Assembly (NCBI GenBank): GCA_018003315.1
Contig: JAGNEJ010000033.1
Coordinates: forward strand, 1-44,671
Direction of reading: 5' to 3'
Length of the DNA: 44,671 bases
DNA from: Verrucomicrobiales bacterium
GTDB taxonomy: Bacteria; Verrucomicrobiota; Verrucomicrobiia; Verrucomicrobiales; V1-33
Shown: in pieces, positions 33,436 to 41,301 of the stretch
How the letters are laid out: every line of letters begins with the position of its first letter
Position numbering within the stretch: the stretch's first letter is position 1
The notes under the pieces: generated by a model
The model's database searches: none
What the model was told of the DNA's origin: nothing
What the model saw: the letters and a program-made list of their open reading frames with translations, nothing else
Program-made: the position numbers and the translations under genes

Positions 33436-35733
33436 TCACGGGGGAACCGAGAGCCGTTGACCATTGGCGAACCCCCTCAATTCCAGCGTGCCGTCGCCAC
33501 CAACCGCGATTTCCACGGCACCGGTTTCCAATTGGTCAAAGGCAACGATTCCTTTTCGCTGCAGCAGTTCCTTCCAGCTTTGCGGAACCTGCTCGCCGGA
33601 GGGGAAACTGGCATTCGAGAAAACCACCGCCCGCGGATTCACCGCGGTGAGGAATTCGCCCAGCCCGGAATGATCGGATCGATGCCGCCCCTTGATCAGC
33701 ACGTCCGCCTGAACATCGGCTCCGGTTTCCAGCAGCCACTTCTCCGTGAGGAATCCGGCGTCGGAGACAAAGAGGAAGCGCCGCCCCTGACAATCCAATT
33801 TCGCGACCAGACAGCGGTTGTCAGCCAATCCCCAACCCAACGCGCCGGGAGGGTGCAGAATTTTCAGGGAAGCCTCCGATCCCAGTGCCAAAGTGGCGTG
33901 CGCATGCATCTCCACGGCACCGGACAGGAGAGGCCGGGGTTCCGGCGCAATGAAAATGTCGCCAGGGGAAAATGTCCCGGCAAGCTGCGCAGCCGCCCCG
34001 GAATGGTTCGCATCCGTGTGCGTCAATACCAGGCCATCCAGTTTGGAAACCGGGTACCGCAGCAGGTGAGGACGCACCGTACGCAGAAAGGATCTGCCGC
34101 CGCCGGCATCGAGCATCCAGTGCGCTCTTCCGCAGTGCAGATGGGCGGCTCCGCCACCATCTGGCAGCGCGAGCACCGTGATGCGGCATTTGGAATCATC
34201 CACCAGCCGGGCGATGTCCACCCGGACATGACCTCCCGGAACGGCGGCAAAAAATTTCGCCGTCCAAATGGAAACTTGCGCCAGCAGCCAGTTGGCGTTG
34301 TTGGCGCAGGCGGCCAGCCAGGCGGCCTTGCAGGCGGTGCACAGAATGCTGAGGCAGCCGACGAACAGGATTACGCTGGAGAACAGCACCAGAAAAAGAT
34401 TTGCAACGATGCCGATGGGCGAAAGCAGCTTGAAATGGTGCAGCATCAGCGGTGCCGAACCCACGGCGCAGGCCATTGAGACGGCGATGCTTTCGCAGGC
34501 TTTCTTGCGCACCCACAGGCTCCACCGCTGCCATCCTGTGAGGAGACTTTGGGGAAGAAACGGGTCTGCCGTGCACAGCGGAGCCAGCGGCGCCATAAAC
34601 CACCGGGTCATGAGTGCCAGTGCCAGCAGCACGCCAAAGGACAGTTGAAACCCAGGCTGGAAAAGCTGCTGGGTATCCCAGCCCAGCAGCAGCAGGGAGG
34701 CTGCTCCCAGGGTGTTGAAAATATCCCCCTTCCTGTCCACGAGCGGCGCGGCGAGGAACACGGCGGTCATCAGCGCAGCCCGCCACGCGGATGCCCGCAG
34801 GCCGGTCACAAAGACATAGAAAAACATCAGCGGGATGATCAGCAGCAGCATCCAGCGCCATGAAATGCCGAACGGCCTGAGGAATTGCCGCAGCACCCAG
34901 CCAAACAGCGCCACATGCAGGCCGCTGACGGCAAAAATGTGCATGGTGCCGCTGGCAATGAACGCGTCTTCCACATCCTGCGGGGTGTCCTCCCGCGTGC
35001 CTAGCACCATGGCTCGGATGGTCGCCGCGATTTGCGGATCATTTTCCAGATCCTGAGTCACCGCTGCGGCGATCCAGCGGCGGGCGCTGATGGCCGCAAC
35101 CATGACGCTGGAACCGTTGCCATGGTCCAGGATTTGGCAGAACTGCCTGCCTGCCACGCTCATTTCCGCCCCGAATCCCTGCCTTCGGAGGTATTCAGCG
35201 AAATCAAACTCTCCCGGATTGCGCGGCCTGTCCGGTTCCCGTAGGGCACCCTCAAGACGAATCCGGTCACCATACTCCGGAACAGTGGCATTCCGGATGC
35301 GAACGTAGATTTTTTCCCGACTGGGGTGGTCATCCAGGCGTTCCGCCTGAACGGGAAACCGCCAGGCACCGCTCGGCTCCGCCTCGGGCTCGTCCGCCAC
35401 CATTCCCACCACCACGGCATTCACGGTCTGGTCCCGGTCCGACTGGATCATTTTGCGAAGCGGGCTGTGATCGTTGATCCGATGGGCGAACGCAAAAACA
35501 GCCACCGTGAGCAGCCCAATGGATAGGAAATGCCGCCGGCGCATGGCCAGCCAAAAAGCGGCGATGGCCAGCACTGCCAAATGCCAGGTACGAAGACACT
35601 GCCAGAAATCCGCTGCCAAAATGCCGGCCACCGCCGCCAAACCCAGCAGAAAAAGCGGCTGGCAAAGACGCCTCCATGCACGGCGCAGACGCTGAACCAG
35701 GGAAATTCCCGAGAAAATCGTGGAGTCCGGCAT
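33436..35733 (-). CDS. comEC: ComEC/Rec2 DNA-uptake channel protein
   Basis: 765 residues. The N-terminal hydrophobic segment and DUF4131 region (to ~residue 230) are followed by the competence domain with the hallmark HIFAVSGLHVALF (about 266-277) and many transmembrane helices (about 265-510). A metallo-beta-lactamase domain follows (about 525-745). ComEC carries single-stranded DNA across the inner membrane in natural transformation. The lactamase metal motif is changed: THTDANHSG (H572, D574, N576, H577) where H-x-D-x-D-H is usual. The later HHGS motif reads RHRSD. Transport may therefore persist without nuclease activity. It is close to the pilus locus. Confidence 0.9.
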   Translation of the reverse strand: MPDSTIFSGISLVQRLRRAWRRLCQPLFLLGLAAVAGILAADFWQCLRTWHLAVLAIAAFWLAMRRRHFLSIGLLTVAVFAFAHRINDHSPLRKMIQSDRDQTVNAVVVGMVADEPEAEPSGAWRFPVQAERLDDHPSREKIYVRIRNATVPEYGDRIRLEGALREPDRPRNPGEFDFAEYLRRQGFGAEMSVAGRQFCQILDHGNGSSVMVAAISARRWIAAAVTQDLENDPQIAATIRAMVLGTREDTPQDVEDAFIASGTMHIFAVSGLHVALFGWVLRQFLRPFGISWRWMLLLIIPLMFFYVFVTGLRASAWRAALMTAVFLAAPLVDRKGDIFNTLGAASLLLLGWDTQQLFQPGFQLSFGVLLALALMTRWFMAPLAPLCTADPFLPQSLLTGWQRWSLWVRKKACESIAVSMACAVGSAPLMLHHFKLLSPIGIVANLFLVLFSSVILFVGCLSILCTACKAAWLAACANNANWLLAQVSIWTAKFFAAVPGGHVRVDIARLVDDSKCRITVLALPDGGGAAHLHCGRAHWMLDAGGGRSFLRTVRPHLLRYPVSKLDGLVLTHTDANHSGAAAQLAGTFSPGDIFIAPEPRPLLSGAVEMHAHATLALGSEASLKILHPPGALGWGLADNRCLVAKLDCQGRRFLFVSDAGFLTEKWLLETGADVQADVLIKGRHRSDHSGLGEFLTAVNPRAVVFSNASFPSGEQVPQSWKELLQRKGIVAFDQLETGAVEIAVGGDGTLELRGFANGQRLSVPP

Positions 35734-35847
35734 GGCACCTTGATGCGGCGTTCATGCGGGGCCGCCTCGTTTGTCAGGAGAACATTTCCACCGCATACCG
35801 GCACAGCCGCCCTGGTTGCAGATCAATGCGGCACGCCGCTCCAGGAC

Positions 35848-36591
35848 TCAATGGTGCGCTCCGCCGTGCTGCGCGATGAATTCCGCCTCCTCTATCTCCC
35901 GCAGCTTGTGCGTGGCCATGCCGGCGTGACGGCTTCCGGGATAGCGCGTCTGGACTTCGTTGAGGTAGGTTTTGGCCGTGGCGTTGTCCCCCTTGTTTGT
36001 GAAATAGAGATCGCCCAACCGCAGCAGGAAAAAGGCGGCATCATCCTCCGCCCATTCCTTCTGCAGAGCGTCATAATAGGTACCAATGGCGGCATCCACG
36101 TTCTCCAGCTTTTCCTGCTGAATCTTCGCGATCTCGACCACTGGGAAACGATCCGTCGGATTTTCCTCCGCCAGTTTCTGAAACTCTTCGATCGCCTCCT
36201 CGTATTTCCCGGAATTCAGCAGCGTCATCGCCTTCGCATTGCGATCAGGACCCACCTTCTCCCCGGAGGAATAAAACGCTTCGCCGACCTTGTCCCCCAC
36301 GGCGGGCAGGACCCACTTCAGCACGATGAATCCGATGCCGGTGGCCAGCACGATGGAGTAAGTCAGCAGAACCGCCGCATTGCGCGGTTTCTGCTTCAAT
36401 TCGGTCTCGATCTGCTTGTCGGTCACGTCGCTGAACGGGGCGCCTTCCGGCCATTCGTTGCGCCCCATGAGCAGCAGGCGCGTCTCTTCCTGCAGGGCAT
36501 CCTTGTCCTTGCGGCAAAGTTCCTTGTAAGCTTCAAAGCCAATGAAGGCCAGAACCAGCACGACAGCGAGGCGAAAAAACAAATTATCCAT
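35848..36591 (-). CDS. Tetratricopeptide-repeat membrane protein
   Basis: 247 residues from ATG 36591. The N-terminus is a hydrophobic helix (MDNLFFRLAVVLVLAFIGF). A second hydrophobic segment (TYSIVLATGIGFIVLKWVLP) lies near residue 85. The C-terminal half holds about three TPR-like units, including AMTLLNSGKYEEAIEEFQKLAEENP and FLLRLGDLYFTNKGDNATAKTYLNEVQTRYP in parts. TPRs bind proteins, often in envelope assembly (YfgM/BamD-like in style). It lies 114 bp upstream of comEC on the same strand. No specific role can be assigned. Confidence 0.8.
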   Translation of the reverse strand: MDNLFFRLAVVLVLAFIGFEAYKELCRKDKDALQEETRLLLMGRNEWPEGAPFSDVTDKQIETELKQKPRNAAVLLTYSIVLATGIGFIVLKWVLPAVGDKVGEAFYSSGEKVGPDRNAKAMTLLNSGKYEEAIEEFQKLAEENPTDRFPVVEIAKIQQEKLENVDAAIGTYYDALQKEWAEDDAAFFLLRLGDLYFTNKGDNATAKTYLNEVQTRYPGSRHAGMATHKLREIEEAEFIAQHGGAHH

Positions 36592-36710
36592 GCCGCGAGT
36601 TTGAAGCAAATTTCAAGGACGGCAATCAGCAAAACGGTCCCTCGAAAAATTTGGCATCCGCCGATTGGAGAACCAAACGTGCGTTTGCGACTCGGCTGGC
36701 CGCACCGTCG

Positions 36711-36753
36711 AAAAACCGAACAGGAGCGGTGCGCTGCCGCACTGCCCCCGTTC
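36711..36753 (-). terminator. Strong intrinsic terminator of the ribosomal operon
   Basis: On the minus strand a 16-bp stem (one mismatch, two G-U pairs) from GAACGGGGGCAGTGCG to CGCACCGCTCCTGTTC closes a 4-nt loop GCAG. It is followed within two bases by TTTTT. It lies 33 bp past the rpsD stop and 120 bp before the TPR gene, separating the two units. Confidence 0.85.
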
Positions 36754-36786
36754 CGTGTTGATGAGAAATGGCTGAATGCTCGCCGG

Positions 36787-37404
36787 TTAGCGGGAGTAAA
36801 GTTCGACGATCAACTGTTCGTTCACGAGCGGGTTGATTTCATCGCGGGACGGAACCCGGTTCACGGTCCCGCTGAGTTTGTCACGGTCGATCGTCACCCA
36901 CTCTGGAACCGGAACCGCCTGGGTCAAATCCAGTGAACGCATGCCAAGCTGGTGGGAGCGGGCCGTATCCTTCACGGAAACGACGTCGCCCGGCTTGCAC
37001 TGGTAGGAGGGAATGTTGACCTTCTCGCCGTTCACCCGGATGTGGCCGTGGCCGACAAATTGGCGGGCCGCACTCCGGCTGCTGGCTAGTCCAAGGCGGT
37101 AAACCACGTTGTCCAGGCGAAGTTCCAGCATTTGCAGCAGAATTTCACCGGTGACTCCCTTGCGCCGCTGGGCTTCGGCAAAAAACCTCCGGAACGGCTT
37201 TTCAAGCATCCCATACTGGTAGCGAAGCTTCTGTTTTTCGCCAAGGGCGATCGAATAATCACTCTGCTTTTTGCGTCCACCGCCGCTGCGGCTGCCATGC
37301 TGGCCGGGACCAAAGGCGCGGCGTTCAATCGCTTTGGTCGGCCCATAGATGGCCACTCCGAAACGGCGGGAAATTTTGTCTTTGGGCCCAGTGTAACGTG
37401 CCAT
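36787..37404 (-). CDS. rpsD: 30S ribosomal protein S4
   Basis: 205 residues, normal for S4. It starts MARYTGPKDKISRRFG and contains the S4 RNA-binding domain (about 93-155: LELRLDNVVYRLGLASSRSAARQFVGHGHI). No zinc-ligand cysteine cluster is present at the N-terminus, so it is of the zinc-independent type. S4 initiates small-subunit assembly and in many bacteria represses its own operon. The last gene of rpmJ-rpsM-rpsK-rpsD here, followed directly by a strong terminator. Confidence 0.98.
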   Translation of the reverse strand: MARYTGPKDKISRRFGVAIYGPTKAIERRAFGPGQHGSRSGGGRKKQSDYSIALGEKQKLRYQYGMLEKPFRRFFAEAQRRKGVTGEILLQMLELRLDNVVYRLGLASSRSAARQFVGHGHIRVNGEKVNIPSYQCKPGDVVSVKDTARSHQLGMRSLDLTQAVPVPEWVTIDRDKLSGTVNRVPSRDEINPLVNEQLIVELYSR

Positions 37405-37441
37405 AGGAAAATTGGAAAAGAGTCAGAATCGGGGGAAGGAG

Positions 37442-37960
37442 TTAGACGCGGCGGGCCTTGGGTGGGCGGCAGCCGTTGTGCGGCACCGGCGTGACGTCGC
37501 GGATGCGAAGGATTTCGATACCCATGTTCTGGACGGCACGGACGGCGGACTCGCGGCCGGCGCCGGGTCCCTTGACGCGGACTTCCGCTTCGCGCAAGCC
37601 ATGCCCCATGGCCTGTCGGCAGGCATCCTGGGAAACCAACTGGGCGGCGTAAGCCGTGCTCTTGCGGCTGCCCTTGAAACCCATCTTGCCCGCGCTGCTC
37701 CAGCCCAGCACATTGCCACGCACATCAGTGACGGAAACAATCGTGTTGTTGAAGGTGGCCAGTACGTTCACCAATCCGGTGGTCACGTTTTTACTGCCCT
37801 TGGCCTTCACAACCTTGAGCTTTTCATCGTCGATTGCCAGCAGCGCGGCGGCATCCTTCGGCCCATCAACCGCAGGTGCGGCGGGAGCGGGAGCAGGGCT
37901 AGCTACCGGTGCGGCGGGAGCGGGAACGGGCGGGGCGGGCTTTTGCGTTTCGTCAGCCAT
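37442..37960 (-). CDS. rpsK: 30S ribosomal protein S11 with N-terminal extension
   Basis: 172 residues, about 45 longer than usual. Residues ~52-172 are a standard S11 ([22 protein letters not shown] near the start, CRPPKARRV at the end). Residues 1-50 are a Pro/Ala-rich, acidic-ended extension ([18 protein letters not shown]...). The only ATG in frame before the S11 core is this one, and the extension fills the gap to rpsM exactly, so it is probably translated. S11 forms part of the platform near the mRNA exit of the small subunit. Confidence 0.95.
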   Translation of the reverse strand: MADETQKPAPPVPAPAAPVASPAPAPAAPAVDGPKDAAALLAIDDEKLKVVKAKGSKNVTTGLVNVLATFNNTIVSVTDVRGNVLGWSSAGKMGFKGSRKSTAYAAQLVSQDACRQAMGHGLREAEVRVKGPGAGRESAVRAVQNMGIEILRIRDVTPVPHNGCRPPKARRV

Positions 37961-37999
37961 AATGGGTCGTTTGAAAATGGTTTGCCTTGCGGTTGCGGA

Positions 38000-38374
38000 T
38001 TACTTCGAACGCTGCACGCCCACGGTCTTGCGCTTGCCCTTGCGGGTGCGGGCATTGGTGTGGGTGCGCTGGCCGCGCACCGGCAGGCCTTTGCGGTGAC
38101 GCAGTCCGCGATAACAGTTGATCTGCTGCAGGCGCTTCAGATTCATCTGCAATTCCCGGCGCAGGTCGCCCTCCACCAGATAACCGTTGGCCTGGATGAC
38201 GGCCACCAGTGCGCCCAACTGCTCGTTGCTCAACTCTCCGGTGCGCAGATTCGGATCAATGTTTGCCTGGCCAAGCACTTTGCGGGCCAGACTGGGACCG
38301 ATGCCATAGATGTAAGGGAGGGAAGCCTCAATGCGCTTCTCATTCGGAATATCGACTCCAAGAATTCGGGCCAT
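38000..38374 (-). CDS. rpsM: 30S ribosomal protein S13
   Basis: 124 residues, full length. It begins [19 protein letters not shown], has the helix-two-turn-helix [11 protein letters not shown], and the C-terminal [21 protein letters not shown]13 contacts the P-site tRNA and the 50S subunit in bridge B1. 42 bp after rpmJ and 39 bp before rpsK. Confidence 0.98.
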   Translation of the reverse strand: MARILGVDIPNEKRIEASLPYIYGIGPSLARKVLGQANIDPNLRTGELSNEQLGALVAVIQANGYLVEGDLRRELQMNLKRLQQINCYRGLRHRKGLPVRGQRTHTNARTRKGKRKTVGVQRSK

Positions 38375-38416
38375 GATTTGAACGTGCGGTTGCGGTGGTG
38401 ATAATGAAAAAATCCT

Positions 38417-38530
38417 TCAACCCTGGCGCTGCTTGTGGCGCGGGTTCTTGCAGATGATGCGGACAACACCCTCCCGGCGGATGATCCGGCAGGATTCACA
38501 AATTTTCTTGATGGACGGTCTGACTTTCAT
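38417..38530 (-). CDS. rpmJ: 50S ribosomal protein L36
   Basis: 37 residues ([14 protein letters not shown] at the start, NPRHKQRQG at the end). It has the C-x2-C-x12-C-x4-H zinc pattern (C11, C14, C27, H32) of the zinc-binding L36 type. It heads the rpmJ-rpsM-rpsK-rpsD cluster, the usual gene order. No infA or secY gene lies upstream; a 365-bp gene-free stretch precedes it and probably holds the promoter. No Shine-Dalgarno sequence is seen before the ATG (CGTTATTCCTTC). Confidence 0.96.
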   Translation of the reverse strand: MKVRPSIKKICESCRIIRREGVVRIICKNPRHKQRQG

Positions 38531-38895
38531 GAAGGAATAACGAATGAGAAGGGGAAAAAACGCTTTGCGGCAGGAACTGCTTCCTGTGGTTCCATTGGCT
38601 CCAATGCCAAAACGGCTTTAAGCACATCGGCACCTCGAACCTGCAACTCCCGGCAGGCGCCGAAAATGGAAGGGCGGGACTCCTACCACCTCCGCCCCGT
38701 CACGCAAGGGGGAATTGCACTTTTTTATGCCGAAATTAAAATCATTAGAATCGATAATTTCCATAAATTACCGGCTTGCGATGCCCCCTGGCCTCGGCGA
38801 GTTGACATCTGACCAATCCGCCTTTGCTCCCTGCCCACTCGTTCCCGGAAGTGAAGCGTTGGCATCGGCCTTCATCCATTCAACACTCCTCGTCC
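38531..38895. other. Divergent intergenic region upstream of the ribosomal operon
   Basis: 365 bp without a supported gene. The stretch 38720-38780 is clearly AT-rich and is the likeliest place for promoters of rpmJ (minus) and the small plus-strand gene at 38896. No riboswitch or leader motif was recognised. Confidence 0.5.
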
Positions 38896-39237
38896 ATGGC
38901 TAGTTCGCTTGACCAATTTCTGCCAAAGACCCACCTGAATTTTCCAAACGGTGCCGTGCTGACCATCGGCTCGGTTGCCAGTGATGGCCCCACATTGCAG
39001 GTGGTTTATGTGGGTTTCACCCCAGCCGACTCCGCCACACCCAGCATGGAGCTGGAGATTCCTCCACACGCGGTAGAAGTGATCATGCAGCAACTGCAGC
39101 ATTACGCCAACCAAGTGCGTTTCATCAACGGAGTGCCCATGCTGGAGTATCCCGCCCCCCATCCAATTTCGTCCCCGAGTGATGCGCGCACCAAACGCAG
39201 GACCCCGCGGAAAAAGCCGACGAAGGGCCAGCAATGA
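38896..39237 (+). CDS. Small protein of unknown function with basic tail
   Basis: 113 residues from ATG 38896; an in-frame ATG at 38824 would add a region of non-coding character. The first ~85 residues look like a compact domain, with hydrophobic strands (AVLTIGSV, LQVVYVGF) and a helix (AVEVIMQQLQHYANQVRFI). The last ~25 are Lys/Arg-rich (TKRRTPRKKPTKG), as in nucleic-acid-binding tails. No family was recognised. It is divergent from rpmJ and convergent with the ClpX-like gene. Confidence 0.6.
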   Translation: MASSLDQFLPKTHLNFPNGAVLTIGSVASDGPTLQVVYVGFTPADSATPSMELEIPPHAVEVIMQQLQHYANQVRFINGVPMLEYPAPHPISSPSDARTKRRTPRKKPTKGQQ

Positions 39238-39303
39238 TTACCCGAGGCCGTGCGATCGGGGTGTGCCGCCCAGGAGCAGCCTTGACAGCGATTTCAGCCC
39301 CGT

Positions 39304-40800
39304 TCAACCATCCCGTTTCTTCTTGTTTTTCTCCTCCTCTTTTTTGAGCCGGGTGTAGTCCAGGTAATGGAGATTGGCTTGGATGTTATCGGTGTTGGAA
39401 TAGACGTAGGAGAGGAAAAACTCGGTAATGGTCGCACTCCGGACCTTCAATTCTTCGATCAGGCGCAGAACCAAGGCCGGACGGTGGCGGTTTTCCTCCT
39501 CAAATGCATCCCACCATTTCCGTGCGCTGCCGGTGGTGTTATGCCAGTCCAGGTCTGCGGACTTGACCTTCTGTGCCTCGTTCCATATCGCTTCGTCCGT
39601 CCAATGGCGAGTATCTGTAATGCCGAGCGGCAGGGCATCCGCCGCACCCCTGGCGATCACTGGATGCGGACGCGGTGGCAAGCCAGCCACGGCCAGATGG
39701 CGCAGTTCGGCATCAATCCGCGGCTTTGCCCGGCCTTTCTTTTCTATGCGTGGTTCGGTGCCTTTCGTTACGCAGTCGCCGTCGATGACCACTCGGCGCA
39801 CGCCTTCCTCAGCCAACTCCGGCCAGCGGTGGTCCACGGAATCCAGCGTCTTGCCGATCAGTCGCGCCAGGCCGCGCGCTCCGGTACCCAGGGCTTCGGC
39901 TTCCGCAGCAATGCCATCCAGTGCTTCCTTGGTCAGAACCAGGTCGATGCCATGCACGCTGGCGAGTTTCTGCTGGAGGACCAGCGGGGAACGCTCGGTT
40001 TCACCGGCAACGATAGCTCGCAGGTCGGCCCGAGACAATTCGTGCAGCACGCTGACGGTGGCGAAACGTCCGATGAACTCGGGAATCATCCCGAATTTCA
40101 CCAGGTCCGCCGTCTGCGCCTGGCACAGTGCCTCGTAAACCGGACGGTCCGGGATGGATTTTACTTTCTCGTTTGGCCTAGCTTGGAAGCCGATGATCCC
40201 GCGGCCGGTCCCCGTGCGCTGGCGCACGATCTCATCCAACCCCACAAATGCCCCGGTGCAGATGAAAAGCAGTCGGCTGGTGTCCACCGCAGGATGGTGG
40301 TTGCTTTCGTCACCCGAAGAAATGCGGCCATCCAAAAGCGTCAGCAGCGCGTTCTGCACTCCCTCGCCGCTCACGTCGCGCCCCCCGGTCTCTTCGCGGC
40401 GGATTTTATCGACCTCATCCAGAAAGACAATCCCGCGCTCCGCCTTGTGCGGGTCGTCACCCGAGCGGTCGAGCAGCGTCTTGACCAGGGATTCCACGGT
40501 GCTGCCCTTGTAGCCCACCTCCACCAGCGAGGTAGCGCTGGAAAGGCCCACCGGCACCCCCAGGAAGTCCGCCAGCGTCCGCACCAGATGCGTCTTGCCC
40601 GCACCGGTCGGGCCGATAAGCAGCAGATGGTGCTTGCCGAGGTCCGTCCCCTCCTTTTCGCGATGTGCCTGCGACAGGTAATGGTTATAAACCGCCACTG
40701 CCAGATCCCGCTTTGCCCGAACCTGCCCCCGCACAAAGCGGTCCAGGTGCGCGATCATTTCCGCGGGGGTGGGGAGGGCTTGGGGATTGTTGGCCATCAT
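39304..40800 (-). CDS. ClpX-like AAA+ unfoldase with new C-terminal domain
   Basis: 498 residues (second ATG at 40797 equally possible). The AAA+ core is clearly ClpX-like: Walker A GPTGAGKT (63-70), Walker B VFLDEVD (125-131), LIPEFIGR-type FGMIPEFIGR (236-245) and sensor 2 GARGL (307-311). It lacks the N-terminal zinc-binding domain of ClpX. The pore-1 loop GYVG is GYKG (96-99), the RKH-loop region reads SNHH, but the ClpP-docking IGF tripeptide is kept (203-205). Residues ~350-498 are an extra, charged, mostly helical region ending KKEEEKNKKKRDG, with no match to a known family. It probably unfolds proteins, maybe with ClpP. Not the housekeeping ClpX by its features. Confidence 0.85.
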   Translation of the reverse strand: MMANNPQALPTPAEMIAHLDRFVRGQVRAKRDLAVAVYNHYLSQAHREKEGTDLGKHHLLLIGPTGAGKTHLVRTLADFLGVPVGLSSATSLVEVGYKGSTVESLVKTLLDRSGDDPHKAERGIVFLDEVDKIRREETGGRDVSGEGVQNALLTLLDGRISSGDESNHHPAVDTSRLLFICTGAFVGLDEIVRQRTGTGRGIIGFQARPNEKVKSIPDRPVYEALCQAQTADLVKFGMIPEFIGRFATVSVLHELSRADLRAIVAGETERSPLVLQQKLASVHGIDLVLTKEALDGIAAEAEALGTGARGLARLIGKTLDSVDHRWPELAEEGVRRVVIDGDCVTKGTEPRIEKKGRAKPRIDAELRHLAVAGLPPRPHPVIARGAADALPLGITDTRHWTDEAIWNEAQKVKSADLDWHNTTGSARKWWDAFEEENRHRPALVLRLIEELKVRSATITEFFLSYVYSNTDNIQANLHYLDYTRLKKEEEKNKKKRDG

Positions 40801-40945
40801 GATGGGTGGTGTTTGCGCTTGGTTGGGTAATCATACTCGAGTTGCCTCAAAATAAAACACACTGGGGGAGCGTGAACGAGTGGGGAGTTGGCGGATCGTT
40901 GCCTCAGAATGGAAGACACCGGGTGGACCCACCACCGGGCATGAG

Positions 40946-41050
40946 TCAATTGAGTCGAAAAGAGTATCTGGCAAAGAAGCACTTCGTGAAGCAATCGAAG
41001 ACTGCATCCGCTGCACCAATGGCAACCCCAGGCCATTCGTCTGGCGCAAA
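40946..41050 (+). pseudogene. Relic of an IS630-family transposase C-terminus
   Basis: A short plus-strand frame reads KEALREAIEDCIRCTNGN then PRPFVWRK. This matches the end of IS630/Tc1-mariner-type transposases, which have a helix followed by N-x-N/D-P-K/R-P-F-V-W-T/R. No catalytic DDE part and no terminal repeats were found around it. Flanking 40801-41130 is otherwise without a supported gene. Probably an old insertion that has decayed. Confidence 0.5.
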
Positions 41051-41129
41051 AGAGAGGCACCGGGGGCTCCGCTGCGAAACACCATCGTCAATTGATGCAA
41101 GCAAGCACTACATTCCCAAACTGCACCGG

Positions 41130-41264
41130 ATGAACGATGACGGAAAGCACTGGGAGAAGGGCAAGGAGGCCAGGGTCGTCCAGTGGATCAAGCAGGAAAT
41201 CGGGTTGCATCCGCCGACGCCGGAGCAGCCAGGCGGGATGGACCCTTGGGGTTTGAACACCTGA
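41130..41264 (+). CDS. Possible small protein
   Basis: A 44-residue frame (MNDDGKHWEKGKEARVVQ at the start, DPWGLNT at the end) of protein-like composition, ending 4 bp before a hairpin. It could instead be the end of a decayed gene. No family recognised; no Shine-Dalgarno sequence. Confidence 0.25.
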   Translation: MNDDGKHWEKGKEARVVQWIKQEIGLHPPTPEQPGGMDPWGLNT

Positions 41265-41268
41265 AACA

Positions 41269-41291
41269 GAAGGCCCAAGCGCAAGGCCTTC
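41269..41291. terminator. Hairpin after the histidine kinase gene
   Basis: A 7-bp inverted repeat GAAGGCC/GGCCTTC with a 9-nt loop, 10 bp past the kinase stop on the minus strand. The T tract is weak (TTCTGTTTC), so termination is probable rather than sure. Confidence 0.45.
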
Positions 41292-41301
41292 ATTCGGACG
41301 C

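Noticed and set aside
39367-40830. Long plus-strand frame opposite the ClpX-like gene
   Set aside because: The opposite strand has full AAA+ motifs, and this translation has none.
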